Assembly: GCF_048773025.1 (NCBI RefSeq)
Contig: NC_133557.1
Coordinates: forward strand, 8,820,001-8,884,000
Source: Camelus bactrianus
Lineage: Eukaryota; Chordata; Mammalia; Artiodactyla; Camelidae
Reading direction: 5' to 3'
DNA length: 64,000 nucleotides
Shown here piece after piece: positions 20,729-32,000 of the stretch (positions within the stretch are counted from its first letter, which is position 1; each line of letters starts with the position of its first letter). Under the pieces are notes generated by a model, which saw nothing but the letters and a program-made list of their open reading frames with translations, was not told the origin of the DNA and did not search any database. The translations under genes and the position numbers were made by a program.

Positions 20729-23700
20729 CTGTAAGTTGTGGGCAAGGGTGGGGAGGACACGTTCTGTCCCAGAAACAGCAAAGTCAGCAGTAGGCAAGTC
20801 CACAGGTCACACAGGGTCAGGGCCCACGTGGAGTTAAGACAAGGAGACACACCTCCCTCAGTACCAGGAGATGGAGATGGGGTTTCCCTCTCAAAGATAC
20901 CCAACTCCCAGGAGGCGTGTGGGGTCCTGTAGGAGGTGGGCTGGATCGGGGGTTTTCAAAGGGTGTCTCCTGGCAGTCATGTGGACAGAGGCTGCTGAAT
21001 GAGGAGCAGCTGAGAGGGTGGTTCCCTTGGAGGCCATTTCTAGATCCTTGAACCCTGGGGCTCCGTGGGAGCAAAAGGAATCTCCGTTTTAGGGTAATGG
21101 GGACAAACCCTGGATCTGCTGCTCTGAGCGCTGCTCCTGCTCTGACCCTCCATGTGACAGAGAAGGGCTGAGGAAGGGGGAAGGGGCATCAGGGCCTGGA
21201 GAGGAGGCTGAGGGGGCAGAGACCTCTCTCAGGGGCTGCCCAGCCTCTCAGACAGGTATCCCACGAGGAGAACAGCCTGGGCACGTAAAAGGCATGCAGT
21301 CAACAGTTCTTGAACGATGAGCAGATCATTAAATATGAACACAGTTGCCACAGTTCCTTCCTTCCTCCTTTGCAGGGTACCACCCTCAGTCTCTGCTGCC
21401 TGCTTCCCTCCCTGTGGGGCCCAGCCTAGGAGAAAACCCAGCTGGAAGCTTCCACGACTCTGCTCCAAATGTCTCTCCTCCATGGAGACCAGCCTGCCCC
21501 CACACTCCCAAGATCTTCTCACACTCCTCGAGGCTCCCAGAGCTGCATCTTCATACATCACTCTGAGCAGGAAGGACCTCCCCCAACCTGGACTCCCCAC
21601 CATTTGAGATTCTCTTTCACCGCTTAAGTACAAATGATTCGCCATCATGGTTTTAAGAAGAACAGTTATTCTCTTTCCTCGTTGCCTAAATGTCCTACCC
21701 CTCAAACCCTGAAGGTAGTGTTGCCTCCTGTCTCTGTGATGGAACCAGAACTTCCATCCTCCTGCGTCCTTCCCGACCCTTCTCTCACAGTAAATAGACT
21801 GTGTCCAGAAGCCTCAGAGTCATCCTTGCTTTCTCCTTCTCTTATATCCCATATTCACTTATTCCTCCAAAATGCTGATGTCCAGAGGTGAGATGAGAAA
21901 TCTTTAACATTTGACTCTCCAGAAGGAAAAAGAAAATGAAAGCCTGAATTCTAGGACTTACCACTTTCTTGCTGTAGATACTCTCAATGTGGCCAATTTC
22001 AAGTTACCATCACTTCAACAAGCAGCTTGCAGGATTCCTGAAAAGGTAACAATGGGTTCTCATGAGCCAGTCCAAGCCTTCTCCAGCACACCACTCAGTT
22101 GTATGCATAATCGGCACGTTCTCACCCTGACCACGACTCCCGGGTCCCAGCCACCATCTCCTCCTGCACTACTGCTGTGGTCTCTGACTGCCTTCCTTGT
22201 TTCAGGCTCAGTGATTCTTTGGGAAAGTCAGTCAAATCCTATCACTCCTCTGCTTCCTCCCCCACCATACCTGCCTGCCTCACTCTCCTACTTCTTACCA
22301 GTCTCTGTTTATGTCAGTTCATCAAAGGTACCTTCCATAGATGGCCCTGTATAAAATACCAATTCCTCTCTCACCCTGGCATTCCATGTCCTCTTAACCT
22401 GATTAATTTGCTTCCTGACCACTTACAACCATCTGACATAACAGAACATAGGCAGTTCTCGCTTCGCACAGAAGAGGACTATAGAAATGACTGCATAAAC
22501 TGCGTCATAAAAAGTGATCTCAGTCATCAGTGGTATAAATAATGATTCTGATGTGAGACACTTTTTTCAAAACTTTAGAATCTCTCCTCCTTTCAGATTT
22601 AAATACATAGACAAAAGGAAAAAACTAATCATATTTAGTTTGACACATTCGACACCTTGAGAATTAAAGCAATTTATTTCTTTCTAAAAGCTTATCAGAA
22701 GTATTTTCAACTGTCTTCAATTTATTTTTATTTATCTCTATTCATAATTTTTAGATAATGAAAATATATCATATTAAAACCATTACTAAAAAAGAAAATT
22801 AGCAAACATACAAGCACAAAAAAAAACTTATCTAAATGTTTGAACAGGGCTTGCCTTCTTCTTCTTGTCTAATCTACAGTATAAGAGCATCTTTTTTATG
22901 CCTTGGTGAATTATCAGATGCCTTGCTGTATTTGGATCAGTTTCCAACATTTTATGCTCTGTACGCTCAAAATTGTGGAATCTTTACAAAACTTCCTTTA
23001 ATTTGAAGTATTTGCTGCTCTGACTTCCTCTGGGACATTTTCACCCGTTTCCTCACCACCATTTCCCTCATTTACGGGGTAGTTTTGCCTTCACTAAGTT
23101 CCCCTGGATGCGTATCTAGAGTCTTTCTAACAGTCTGCGTGTACCATTCCCAGGGTCAGAGATTTCTTCTCTAATCCACTTACATTCAGTTGGAATGTCA
23201 CCTCCAGCATCACCACTTGTTGCGTCTCCATTGCAGTCTCGTCTTCGTCGTCAATTCCCTTTTACAATGAGTCATTTTTGTAAATTCATATGGATTCATC
23301 ACTGGGAGACAGCGGGCAACATGCCCACATACGTTGCCGTCTGGGCCTAAGCTGAGTAACAAGAGTCACAGTGATCAATTACTACAGGCTTTCAAAGTAC
23401 GACGTGATTGGTTACTGACCACGATGAGCATCTGTTAGTACACAGTGATCTGTGGGCTGACCCAGAGTCAGCAGCAAACTTATACTTGATGCAATTGTGC
23501 AAAGTAACTTTCCTGTGGTAAGTGAATTCTGAACTGCGTGTTGGGGGATTCATGCTATTGATCTAAACTGAAATTCATGCACCACGCAAGACGAACCCTG
23601 ATGTACGTGTTGCGTCTTCCTCAAATAGGCTGTCAGTTCCATGAGAAGGGACTCTGAATCCTCACTTGCCAGAATATGACCGCGACATACCAGGCCATTA

Positions 23701-24859
23701 ATAATTATTTTAATAAATGAATGAATGAGTTTCCACTAGACGTTGGATTTCAAATAAAAATTATCTAAGTCAATCACCTGGATCTTGTATTCTAAGGTTC
23801 TTTCATTCAAGGATAACCTCTCTTCTTTGTGTTTAGAAATCCTATCAAAAATTCAATAACCTGTAAAAAGTGAGAAAGGGAAACACCAAACGAAAATAAA
23901 ACCAAAACCCAAAAACCAGTCATTGACTGGAGTTTGTCAAAGGTGCTCAGGAACCAACAGTAAGAGGTCACAATGGACAAAGCTGGAACATGTGAAGCAA
24001 CAAATATACAAAGTATTGGAATATCTACATACTGAAAGGTTGTGCCCCCCACACTCACACCTTAGCCTGCTGATGGCCAGTGCACACTGCTGTCAGCGCA
24101 GGGGCCACAGGCCGGCTCTCCCACCCCTTGGCCGAGTGTAAGCACTGCACCAAGCTGTGCTTTCCTATGACTTATACTGAAATATTTAAGCTTTTATATT
24201 ATTAACTTACATTATTTAATTATCTATATTATTTAATCCTCCTAATTTTCCTAGGAAGGAATACATTCTATCGCAGAATTGTGAAACTGGTTAGGGAAAA
24301 AATTCCAGAAGTTGTTGGATCATAGTTTCAGAAGCCTTGAACATAAATGCTTACAGGCTTCCAGTTTGGGAGTCAGAATAGCATAGGGTAAACATACGGT
24401 CCCTGACATAAGCCCAGTTTTGCCTCCTGTGGCCTTGTGCCAGTACTTAACTTCTCCAAACCTACGTTCCTTCCTATGTCAAATATTAGTATCTTGGAAT
24501 CATGAAGATTAGAGTCTACGAATCTTCATCAACTCATGGAGTGACTCAAAGGGTTCATAGGTTCTTACATGGAACTCAGGGTCACTTTCGGTCTTTAAGG
24601 ACCATAGTAGAAAAGAAAGGGAAATTAGGATGACTTTCATGATTCCATGCTTCCATCCAGACACACATTCACTCATGCATTCCCACGTTCAATCACGCGA
24701 TATTATTCACGCACCTGTTAACCAATACCTAACTCCTCCTCTGGGGCAGACCCTGGGCAGATGACCCATCCTCAAGGAGCAGCCCCCAACCACGGGGCCC
24801 ACTGTAAACTTCCTACAGTCATTGTCTGATTTCTCTGGGATGTGCCAGTTCCCCTGCAG
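20729..24859. other. 3' flank of gene 1 up to the unit 2 tail
   Basis: No coding exon. A possible 3' untranslated exon starts near 21376. An L2 3' end lies at about 21260-21340 and an L2 body fragment at about 21780-22440. 22600-24050 is AT-rich with an L2/MIR-like aataaatgaatgaatga word at about 23707 and no named gene. 24050-24860 is the left part of unit 2, with MIR remnants. Confidence 0.55.
21780..22440 (+). repeat. L2 LINE fragment
   Basis: Contains cagagtcatccttgctttc, then gtcaaatcctatcactcctc and a ccttaacctg-type end, in the order of L2 3' sequence. Its open frames are by-products of the repeat. Near-identical copy at about 45260-45920. Confidence 0.65.
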
Positions 24860-25390
24860 TGACAGTGTCCCAGGCTTCACCCTCCTTGCACTTGGTGGCC
24901 GTTAACTGCCACATGCAGAGATTCTAACCCCAGAGCGTGCATCTCACCTGGATGGAGAACTGCCGTGTGTTCCAGTGAGACAAGCAGCCGACGCCAAAGC
25001 AGAACAGTTATGAGACCTACACCCCGGAAAGCTTGCAGTTGGTGAACGCCTCGGTGCAGGGGTCCGAGAGTGTGCTCACCTGTAAGGTGCAGCAAGAGGC
25101 ACAGCCCCCCACCAGGGCCAGACTCATACTGTCCGCAGCAGCCCACAGTACAGACAACCCCTTGGGAGGCCAGGTAAGCTCACATCTAATCCTCTGAGCA
25201 ACTGGGTCACTTTTGTCTCCAGGTGGAGTAAGGAATTAACACCCAAGAGACCAGTTTGTTGTCTCCTCTGCCTGTTGTCCCTTAGGTCCAGAGACGCCTG
25301 CCCTTATCCTTGTAGCTTTCCTCCTGGGTTTTAAAAGTGCTGCTGGTGATCTGTTTCATGGTCTTACATCTGCAGGTGGCGGAACCTGTA
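24860..25390 (+). pseudogene. Unit 2 copy of the SIRP tail (d3 + TM), inactivated
   Basis: Exon equivalents 24860-25173 and 25286-25390. In the tail's frame there are stops at 24925 (TAA) and 24976 (TGA), and the TM exon has an extra A in the glycine-lysine region plus a short deletion nearer its end, so no membrane protein can be made. Splice sites still look usable. Both stops and the TM changes recur in unit 3. Confidence 0.85.
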
Positions 25391-25980
25391 ACAGGTGAGT
25401 TGATGGCAGCCTTAGTCCTTAGGGAGGGAGATCAGGGCCCCTTTCCTGGGCTGGCAAGAGGAGTCCAGAGTGAGCACACAAAGTCACATCGATGATCCAG
25501 CCTTAGGGGAAGGTTGTGAACAATCTCATTTTCTCCAAATGTGTCTTGGAATTCTCAGAGGCTTCCAACTGTCATGCATTGAGTAGCGCTCTGGAGTTTC
25601 AGAGCTTTCCTATTAAGTTTTCTGGGACCCTGAAGGTGAGGGTCCAAGGTGTAGAGGTGGGAGAAAGGTCAAAGTATTGAGATCAAGACCCAAAACAGCA
25701 CCCTCATAAACTACTATGGATTTCATTATCACGTGATCTATCCTTGGAATGAATGAGAAAAGTATTGCTATAATCAACTAATAGAACCTTCCTAAGGGAC
25801 TTGGAGGTGCTGACAGGTGGCAAAGATGAATGTGGGTATGAGAGGAGTTGAGAACTCAGCAAGAGGTGCTGGGGTGTGATGAGTAGGGGCTTCATTTCTG
25901 ATCTGCGCCATGAACCCACGCCAAGCAGAGTGCCTGCCACACAGTAGGTGGTAGTAAATATTCGCGGAATTAATACATAA

Positions 25981-26008
25981 ATGAATGAATGAATGAATGA
26001 ATGAATGA
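25981..26008 (+). repeat. (ATGA)7 microsatellite
   Basis: Seven perfect ATGA units at an L2 3' terminus; six in unit 3 (about 49460-49483) and two in unit 1. Confidence 0.95.
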
Positions 26009-26309
26009 TTCTTCCTACAGATCTGTCATGTTCTGCCATACACTGCCTCTTGCCCTGTCCAAAGGGCTCAAGTGGGGTGAAGAAGCTGTAAGGACCTCAG
26101 GTGACCGAGACCCCTGCCCTTCCCTCTGCTGCACTCTCCTCCACCACGCACATGCCCCCTTCCACACACCCTCCTGGTGTTCCTTCTCTCTGAGCTTTGG
26201 AGCTGAGTCAAGGACAAGACTTTGGTCATGGGAACTTGGGGATGGCTGGACCCTGATGAGCTTCAAACGGGCCCTGCCTCCACCCCATAGAGAATCAGGC
26301 AGATCATGA

Positions 26310-28600
26310 ACAACCCTTCATTTTTAAAGCTGTTGCAAGTCTGATTTCATTTTGATGCAAATGTATTTTGAAATGACTAAGCTCACTAAGCATTTTCCTA
26401 TTCTCAAATTTGTTAAGAGTAACATTAAAAACATCCAAAAACCTACCATCCTATATTCGTAGAATGTTGTAACATTTTGCTGCTATAGTCTGCTCTTCCT
26501 GCTTAAAATACTATCCTGAGTTTGGTGTTTATAATCTCAAGCATGATTTTATACCTTTCCAACGTACGTATAAAATTTTAAGCAGAATGTAGTATTATTT
26601 TGCATGTTTTAAATTTTATATAAATTCTGTTGATACTGTACATAGCATTTGGGAACTTTTCATTTTTATGCTTTACACAGTTGGTAGGATAAATTCACTT
26701 TGGTATATGTAGCTCCATTTTATTAATTTCTGCTCTATAGTTTTATATTGTAAGAATATGCCACAGTGTATCAAACCTTGTGACTAATATTGAAGCTTTA
26801 TGCAATGTTTTGCTCATACAGCTTTGCAAGAAACATTCTTATCTTTGTTTCCTTGGCACATATGGGAGACTCCCTCTTCTTCCTTCAGTTAGTCCACAAA
26901 GCAGCTGTGTAGGTATCATGTGGAGCTTTTGTTATTTAAAAAAAAAGATTTGAAATGTTTGATCAAATTTAACTCTTTCCATTTATACTTTTTTCTTGCT
27001 ACAATATGTGCACATATATGTATATGTATAGTGTGTGTGTGCGCACACACGCCCACGCATTATATAGATGTTAGGGATCTTAGTTTTTTTCTTTCACAAA
27101 CAATTATCCAGCACCCACTGATCTGTATTGTCACCTGTGCCTTTATCAAGTTTCCATAAATTTGCGGTTCTCTTAAGAGGTCTTTGTTTCATTAAGCCTC
27201 TTGTCGACCTCTCTGTAAAAAGACCCTGTGTTAGTTAGACTAGCGTTATAATGTAAGTTTTGACAGCTCTGTTGGGCATATCTTCTCACCCTTTCCGTTG
27301 TTTAAAACTATCATGGTTATTTGGCCCAAAAGCATTTTAGAATCACTGTCAATTCATGAAAAATCCTTTCAGAATTATTATTATTATGTGATTGCATTGA
27401 ATTTACATATTAACTTGGGCAAAGTGACATCTTTTCAAATATTGAATTTTCCCTTTTATGGACATGCTATACCTCTATTTATTTAGGGTTCCTTTTATTA
27501 CTTTTGTGTACAATTTTACAATATTCTCCACCTTGGTGTTTTGTATCTCCGTTTATAGATATCTTTAATACTTCATCGTTTGTGGGATCTCTAAAAGTTG
27601 TTATTGCTGTTTTCAGTGAGGTTTGACTACAGTATAAGGTTGTAGCTGAATGTGAATATCAATCTTATATCTAGAAAATTTAAAAAACTCTTACTAGTGC
27701 AATTAGCACTAATAATTCTGATACCATTAATCTATCTGTCTAAAATTAGGTTTTAGCTTTCATGGTTGAAGAGTCAAACAGCTCGACAAGTTCTATAGAT
27801 TAAAACTGGAGTCTCCCTAACCTCCCAGCACTTTCCAACTCCAAGATGCAACCATTTTCCACTCTTGTAACTGATCATTTTAGCTTTTACTGCCAGATCT
27901 CATGCCCATATTGCGACTTCTTGACTTCTAAGTCTTAGGGACTTTTTAATCGACTTCCTACTGTGGAAGTTGGGGATATCATGTTCTGAACCTCGTGACC
28001 TCATTCCACGTGTGCTCACTTTCTTTTCCCCATCACTCTAACATGATTATGATTTTGGATAACTTAACAGTCAGTGTCTATGTTATAATGACTGTGAGAT
28101 TGCTACTTACAGCTGAGGGTTGTAACATCCCCAGCTTTGACTTATGTTCATCCTCATATGTGTGTTTCTGTAACCACCACCACGGTGAGGATGCAGAACA
28201 TTCCAGGACGACAGAGGTCTTCCTTGCGCTACCCCTTTGCAGTGAAGTCCATCCCCACCAAACCAAACCTCTGGTAAATGCCAATCAGTTCTCTCTATAT
28301 ACATAATTTCAAGAATGCTATAACTGGAGTCTCAAAAAAAGTCTTTAGTCATCAACATAATGCCTTTAAGAAACTAATCACTGTTGCACACATAAATAAC
28401 TCATCCTTTGTACTGCACAGTAGTATTTCCTCATAAGGACACACCACAGTTTGATAAACCATTCACTTATTCAGGGGCATGTGGATGGTTTCCAGTTTTG
28501 CACTATTACACAGAAATCATCTGTAACATTATTGAACAGGCCTTGTGTAGACATGAATTTTCATTTCCTGGAGATAAATGCCCAGGAGTGTAAATGAAGG
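26310..28600 (-). repeat. Old L1 LINE fragments (antisense), long form
   Basis: Same relics as unit 1 plus about 1 kb more. The extra part includes attgcattgaatttacatat and ggacatgctatacctctatt, which follow reverse-strand L1 ORF2. Confidence 0.5.
27003..27060. repeat. Alternating purine-pyrimidine tract
   Basis: TG/CA/TA alternation including gtgtgtgtgtgcgcacacac; the type of sequence known to favour Z-DNA. Longer and CG-richer in unit 3. Confidence 0.8.
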
Positions 28601-28824
28601 TCATATAACACACTTCCTCTCCTGAAAGAAGAGGAAACGATTGTTTTGTTGGTGGTGAGGAAGCATTGTTTCTGCTAGTCCTGTCCAATCTCTCTGAAAA
28701 ACTAAGATGAGTAACTCCTCACAGTGGAGTCACGTCCTCTGCCTGATTTCTGTTTCACAACCTGAAGCAGGAACTGGCTAGAATCTAGAAGCAGCTTCCT
28801 ATCCCACAGTACATTTTACTCCAT

Positions 28825-28943
28825 CACAGGCACTTCCTCTTCTATTGGGTGAGGTGGGGCTTCTCTTCTCTCCCCAAAAGAAGGAACTCTGGGTTCTCTG
28901 CGGGACACACACTTGGACACAGCAGTCCCATCAGGCTTCCACG
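28825..28943 (+). promoter_or_regulatory. Putative proximal promoter / 5' UTR of SIRP gene 2
   Basis: Carries the same perfect PU.1-type CACTTCCTCTT at 28831-28841, about 100 bp before the ATG. Downstream bases differ from unit 1 (ctctccccaaaagaagg in place of the unit 1 segment). Confidence 0.45.
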
Positions 28944-29016
28944 ATGCCGAACCCTGCCTCCTGGCCCCACCCTCTGCCTCCTTGCCTGCTGCTGGCGTTA
29001 CTGCTGGGACGCACAG
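28944..29016 (+). CDS. SIRPB1-like: Gene 2 exon 1: signal peptide
   Basis: [14 protein letters not shown] followed by a leucine core; 24 codons plus one base; donor CAG|GTGAGC. Confidence 0.9.
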
Positions 29017-32000
29017 GTGAGCACTCCTTGGGGTAGAATCCCCTCTCCCTGCCCCCGGAACTCCCCATGCATTTTTAGGACCTCCAGGTAAACAGGTGTG
29101 CCACCTGAGGAAGCCACAAATGGCCAAGGGCTGGGCATTATCAGAGAGCATGAAATCAGGGATCTGAGCATTTCCTCTGTGGCTCTGCCACTGGCAGTTG
29201 TACACCAGGGGCTTCGAAGGTGACGATGCTTCAAACACCATCATAGACACCTTTTTGCGTAATAACTCATGGAACCCTCACAACATCCCTGTGTGAAGCT
29301 GTGACAATTATCCCAGATTTACAGAAGGGGAAACTGAGACAGAGAGAGTACACTGCCCGATGTCACCTACCTAAGGCAGGAAACATTGGGTTCGAGTTCA
29401 GGCCAACCAGCTCCAGGTTCATTCTTTGTACCGTGTTGTGCTGCTCAGCTTCTTGGTGGAGCCTAATTGCAGGAAAATCAGATAATACAGAGGAACAGTC
29501 AGAATCGTCATCACCCATCATCCCACTCAGACATCAGAGTTCAAACCCTGTCGTATGTCCTCCCCAAACTTTTGTCGATAATATCTTGGGTGGCTCCTAC
29601 ATGCCAGAATTTTTACTAAGCTCTTAATATCTGTTATAATTTCACTTAATTCTCAAAAGAACCCGTATAGTACAGCAGTAGGCTACGTTTGTATATGTAT
29701 TTCTAAATGTGTGCAGTCCGTGTGTGCTTGTGTGTGTGTACGAGGAGGTGCGAGGAAGTAAAACAAACGCAGACACATGGGATTCCGATAAGGTTTCCTT
29801 CATGCTCTCCGCAAAGCGTTTTTCAGTCTACGTGAAATGACATCATCAGATGCTTAGTCCTCCCCAGTTTCTCAACACCCTCCGTCTTTCATACTTCCCG
29901 AAATTTATCCCAACCCTCTCCCAGTTTCTTAAGGCAAGCAAATGTATGTCTTAGTAAAATGAGTAGACTTTCACGTGGGGCTATCTCGGAGTCCCTTTCC
30001 CACGCTGGACAGGAGAGGATGAAAGATACAGACGCCTGCCTACATGACCTATGTCTGAGGTTCTAGCCACACCCATACGCATATCCAAGGTCATGAAAGC
30101 CTCCATTAAAACCCCAGGAAATCTAATGAGTAAGAACTTCTCAATTTCTTGAACACTAACCTTGTTCCAGGTGATGCAAATGCTCATGACTATTAACTCA
30201 TGCGAGCATGTATCCAAGGTAGACACTGTCGTACCAGGACTTTACAGATGAGAAAAAGGAAGCACACACTGGTTCACTGTCCCTCAGCAGTGAAGGGAAG
30301 AGCTATGACTAGAACTCGGGCTGTCTGGCTCTGGGACTCACAGGTCTCACCACTGGTCTTCACCCTACTGGGTCCTCGCTTTCACCTCATGAGTTTTCTG
30401 CAGCTTCTGCCAATGAGTACAGGGAAGGGGGTGGTGTGGGGCAGAGGGCTTCTGGTCTTCTTCTCTGCTCTTCTGCTCCTTGCATATGCACAGAGTACTT
30501 CTGTTTTTTGCCAAGTCATCTGCATGGGAAACGCAGTTTCTGATACAACTTCCACAGAGATTACGCCCTGAAAGTAGACTTCAGGGTCTCAGGGAGATGT
30601 AGCACTAGGCAATTCACACAGCATGCAAATACTTACTGCTTTCCTGCTGGGGACTAGGAACAGTTATAGGAACTTGGGGAGCACTGGTGAATAAAGAGAC
30701 AAAATACTTGCCCTTAGGATCTTTTCTACGTCTGTAATCTGTTTCTGTTTTTTGTATACATTGATATATATTATATTTTTAGTTTCCACACATAAGTGAT
30801 ACCATACAGTGTTTGTCCTTATTTGTCTGACTTGTCACTAAGTACAATATTCTCTAGGTCCATCCACTTTACTGAAAATAGCAACATTTCATTCTTATTT
30901 ATGGCTCAGTAGTACTCCATTGTGTTTGTGTGTGTGTGTGTGTGTATAGATATATGCCACACTTCTTTATCCAGTCATCTGTCGATGGACATTTAGGTTG
31001 CTCCCCTCTCTTGGCTATTGTAAATAGTGCTGCTATGAACACTGGGGTGCATGTATCTTTTTGCATTAGGGTCTTCTCTGATTTCCACTAAACTTTTGAT
31101 AATTTATTACAACAACCTTAGCTAACTAATATAACATGATTAAACATTGGGAAAAAATCCTAAGGGGACTTGAAATGTTTTATTTCCCTTATAAACTATA
31201 TGTCCATTGTGGGTCAGGAGCTCTCAACATCACTGTCACTGAAGTACCCAGGCTTAAGGAGCCGACCCCATCATGAGTGTGCGCATGTCTGTGGAACAGG
31301 GAAGTTGATCCCTAAAGGTTCTTGCAGTTAAATGCATAACCACAAAATACATCCATCACTGCTGCTCACCTCTCCGTGGTTGAAAGAAGTCTCATAGCCC
31401 CTCCCAATGCAAAGGTCCAGAAGTACAACCCACCATGAGGCCAGGAAGCAGACAGACAGAAACATCTGGGAAAGCAAGACATTTGCAGACAGGACTCAGG
31501 CACTCAGACCTGCTCTCTGCTGTGCCATTCACCCTCACTGTGCCTCAGTTTCCTCGTCTGTTTTGGACTCTCATGTTACAGGCTCTTCGTGAGGGTCACA
31601 TGTGATGGTAGCTGCACTGAGGAGAGTTCAGGGTGGGCTCATGGTGCTTTAGGTCAGTGAAACCTGCTGTTGGTAAATACGGGAGAAAACCTACCTGATC
31701 AAATGAGGAGGAATGAATAACTGCTGTGTTTCCCTCCAGGAGTGGCGGCTCAGGAGCTGCAGGTGATTCAGCCTGAGACGTCAGTGTCGGTCACAGCTGG
31801 AGAGACGGCCACTCTGCGCTGCACCACGACCTCCCTGATCCCTGTGGGGCCCATCAGGTGGTTCAGGGGCACAGGGCCAGGCCGGCAGTTCATCTACGAT
31901 TTGAAGAAAAGCCACTCCCCCCGAGTAACAAATGCTTCAGATGTCACAAGGAGAGACAACCTGGACTTTTCCATCCGCATCAGTAACATCACCCCGGCAG

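Larger units (their letters stand above)
2780..24050 (+). repeat. Tandem duplication unit 1 (SIRP array)
   Basis: First of three direct repeats. Landmarks in order: SIRP tail exons (3529-4061), promoter and exon 1 (6690), V exon (9492), d2 (15697), d3 (16595), V relic (17288), TM exon (20622), L2 (about 21780). Homology with unit 2 becomes readable near 2780, in a MIR just upstream of the tail. At about 21.3 kb it is some 2.2 kb shorter than unit 2. The missing DNA is mainly about 1 kb of L1 before exon 1 and about 1.4 kb in intron 4. Confidence 0.85.
25391..28824. other. Spacer between unit 2 tail and gene 2 promoter
   Basis: No exon recognised. Contains an L2 3' end with (ATGA)7 (25920-26008), old antisense L1 pieces (about 26310-28600, with L1 ORF2-like sequence at about 27160-27620) and an alternating purine-pyrimidine tract (27003-27060). 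Confidence 0.55.

Noticed and set aside
21229-21705. 158-codon minus-strand frame conserved at 44707-45183
   Set aside because: Near-identity of the DNA in both units accounts for it; it runs antisense through L2-related and 3' flank sequence and shows no known domain.
21911-22354. 147-codon open frame kept in units 1 and 2 (also 45389-45832)
   Set aside because: It lies in an L2 LINE fragment, and its conservation is explained by the recent duplication of the whole block. No domain, no start context and no exon borders.
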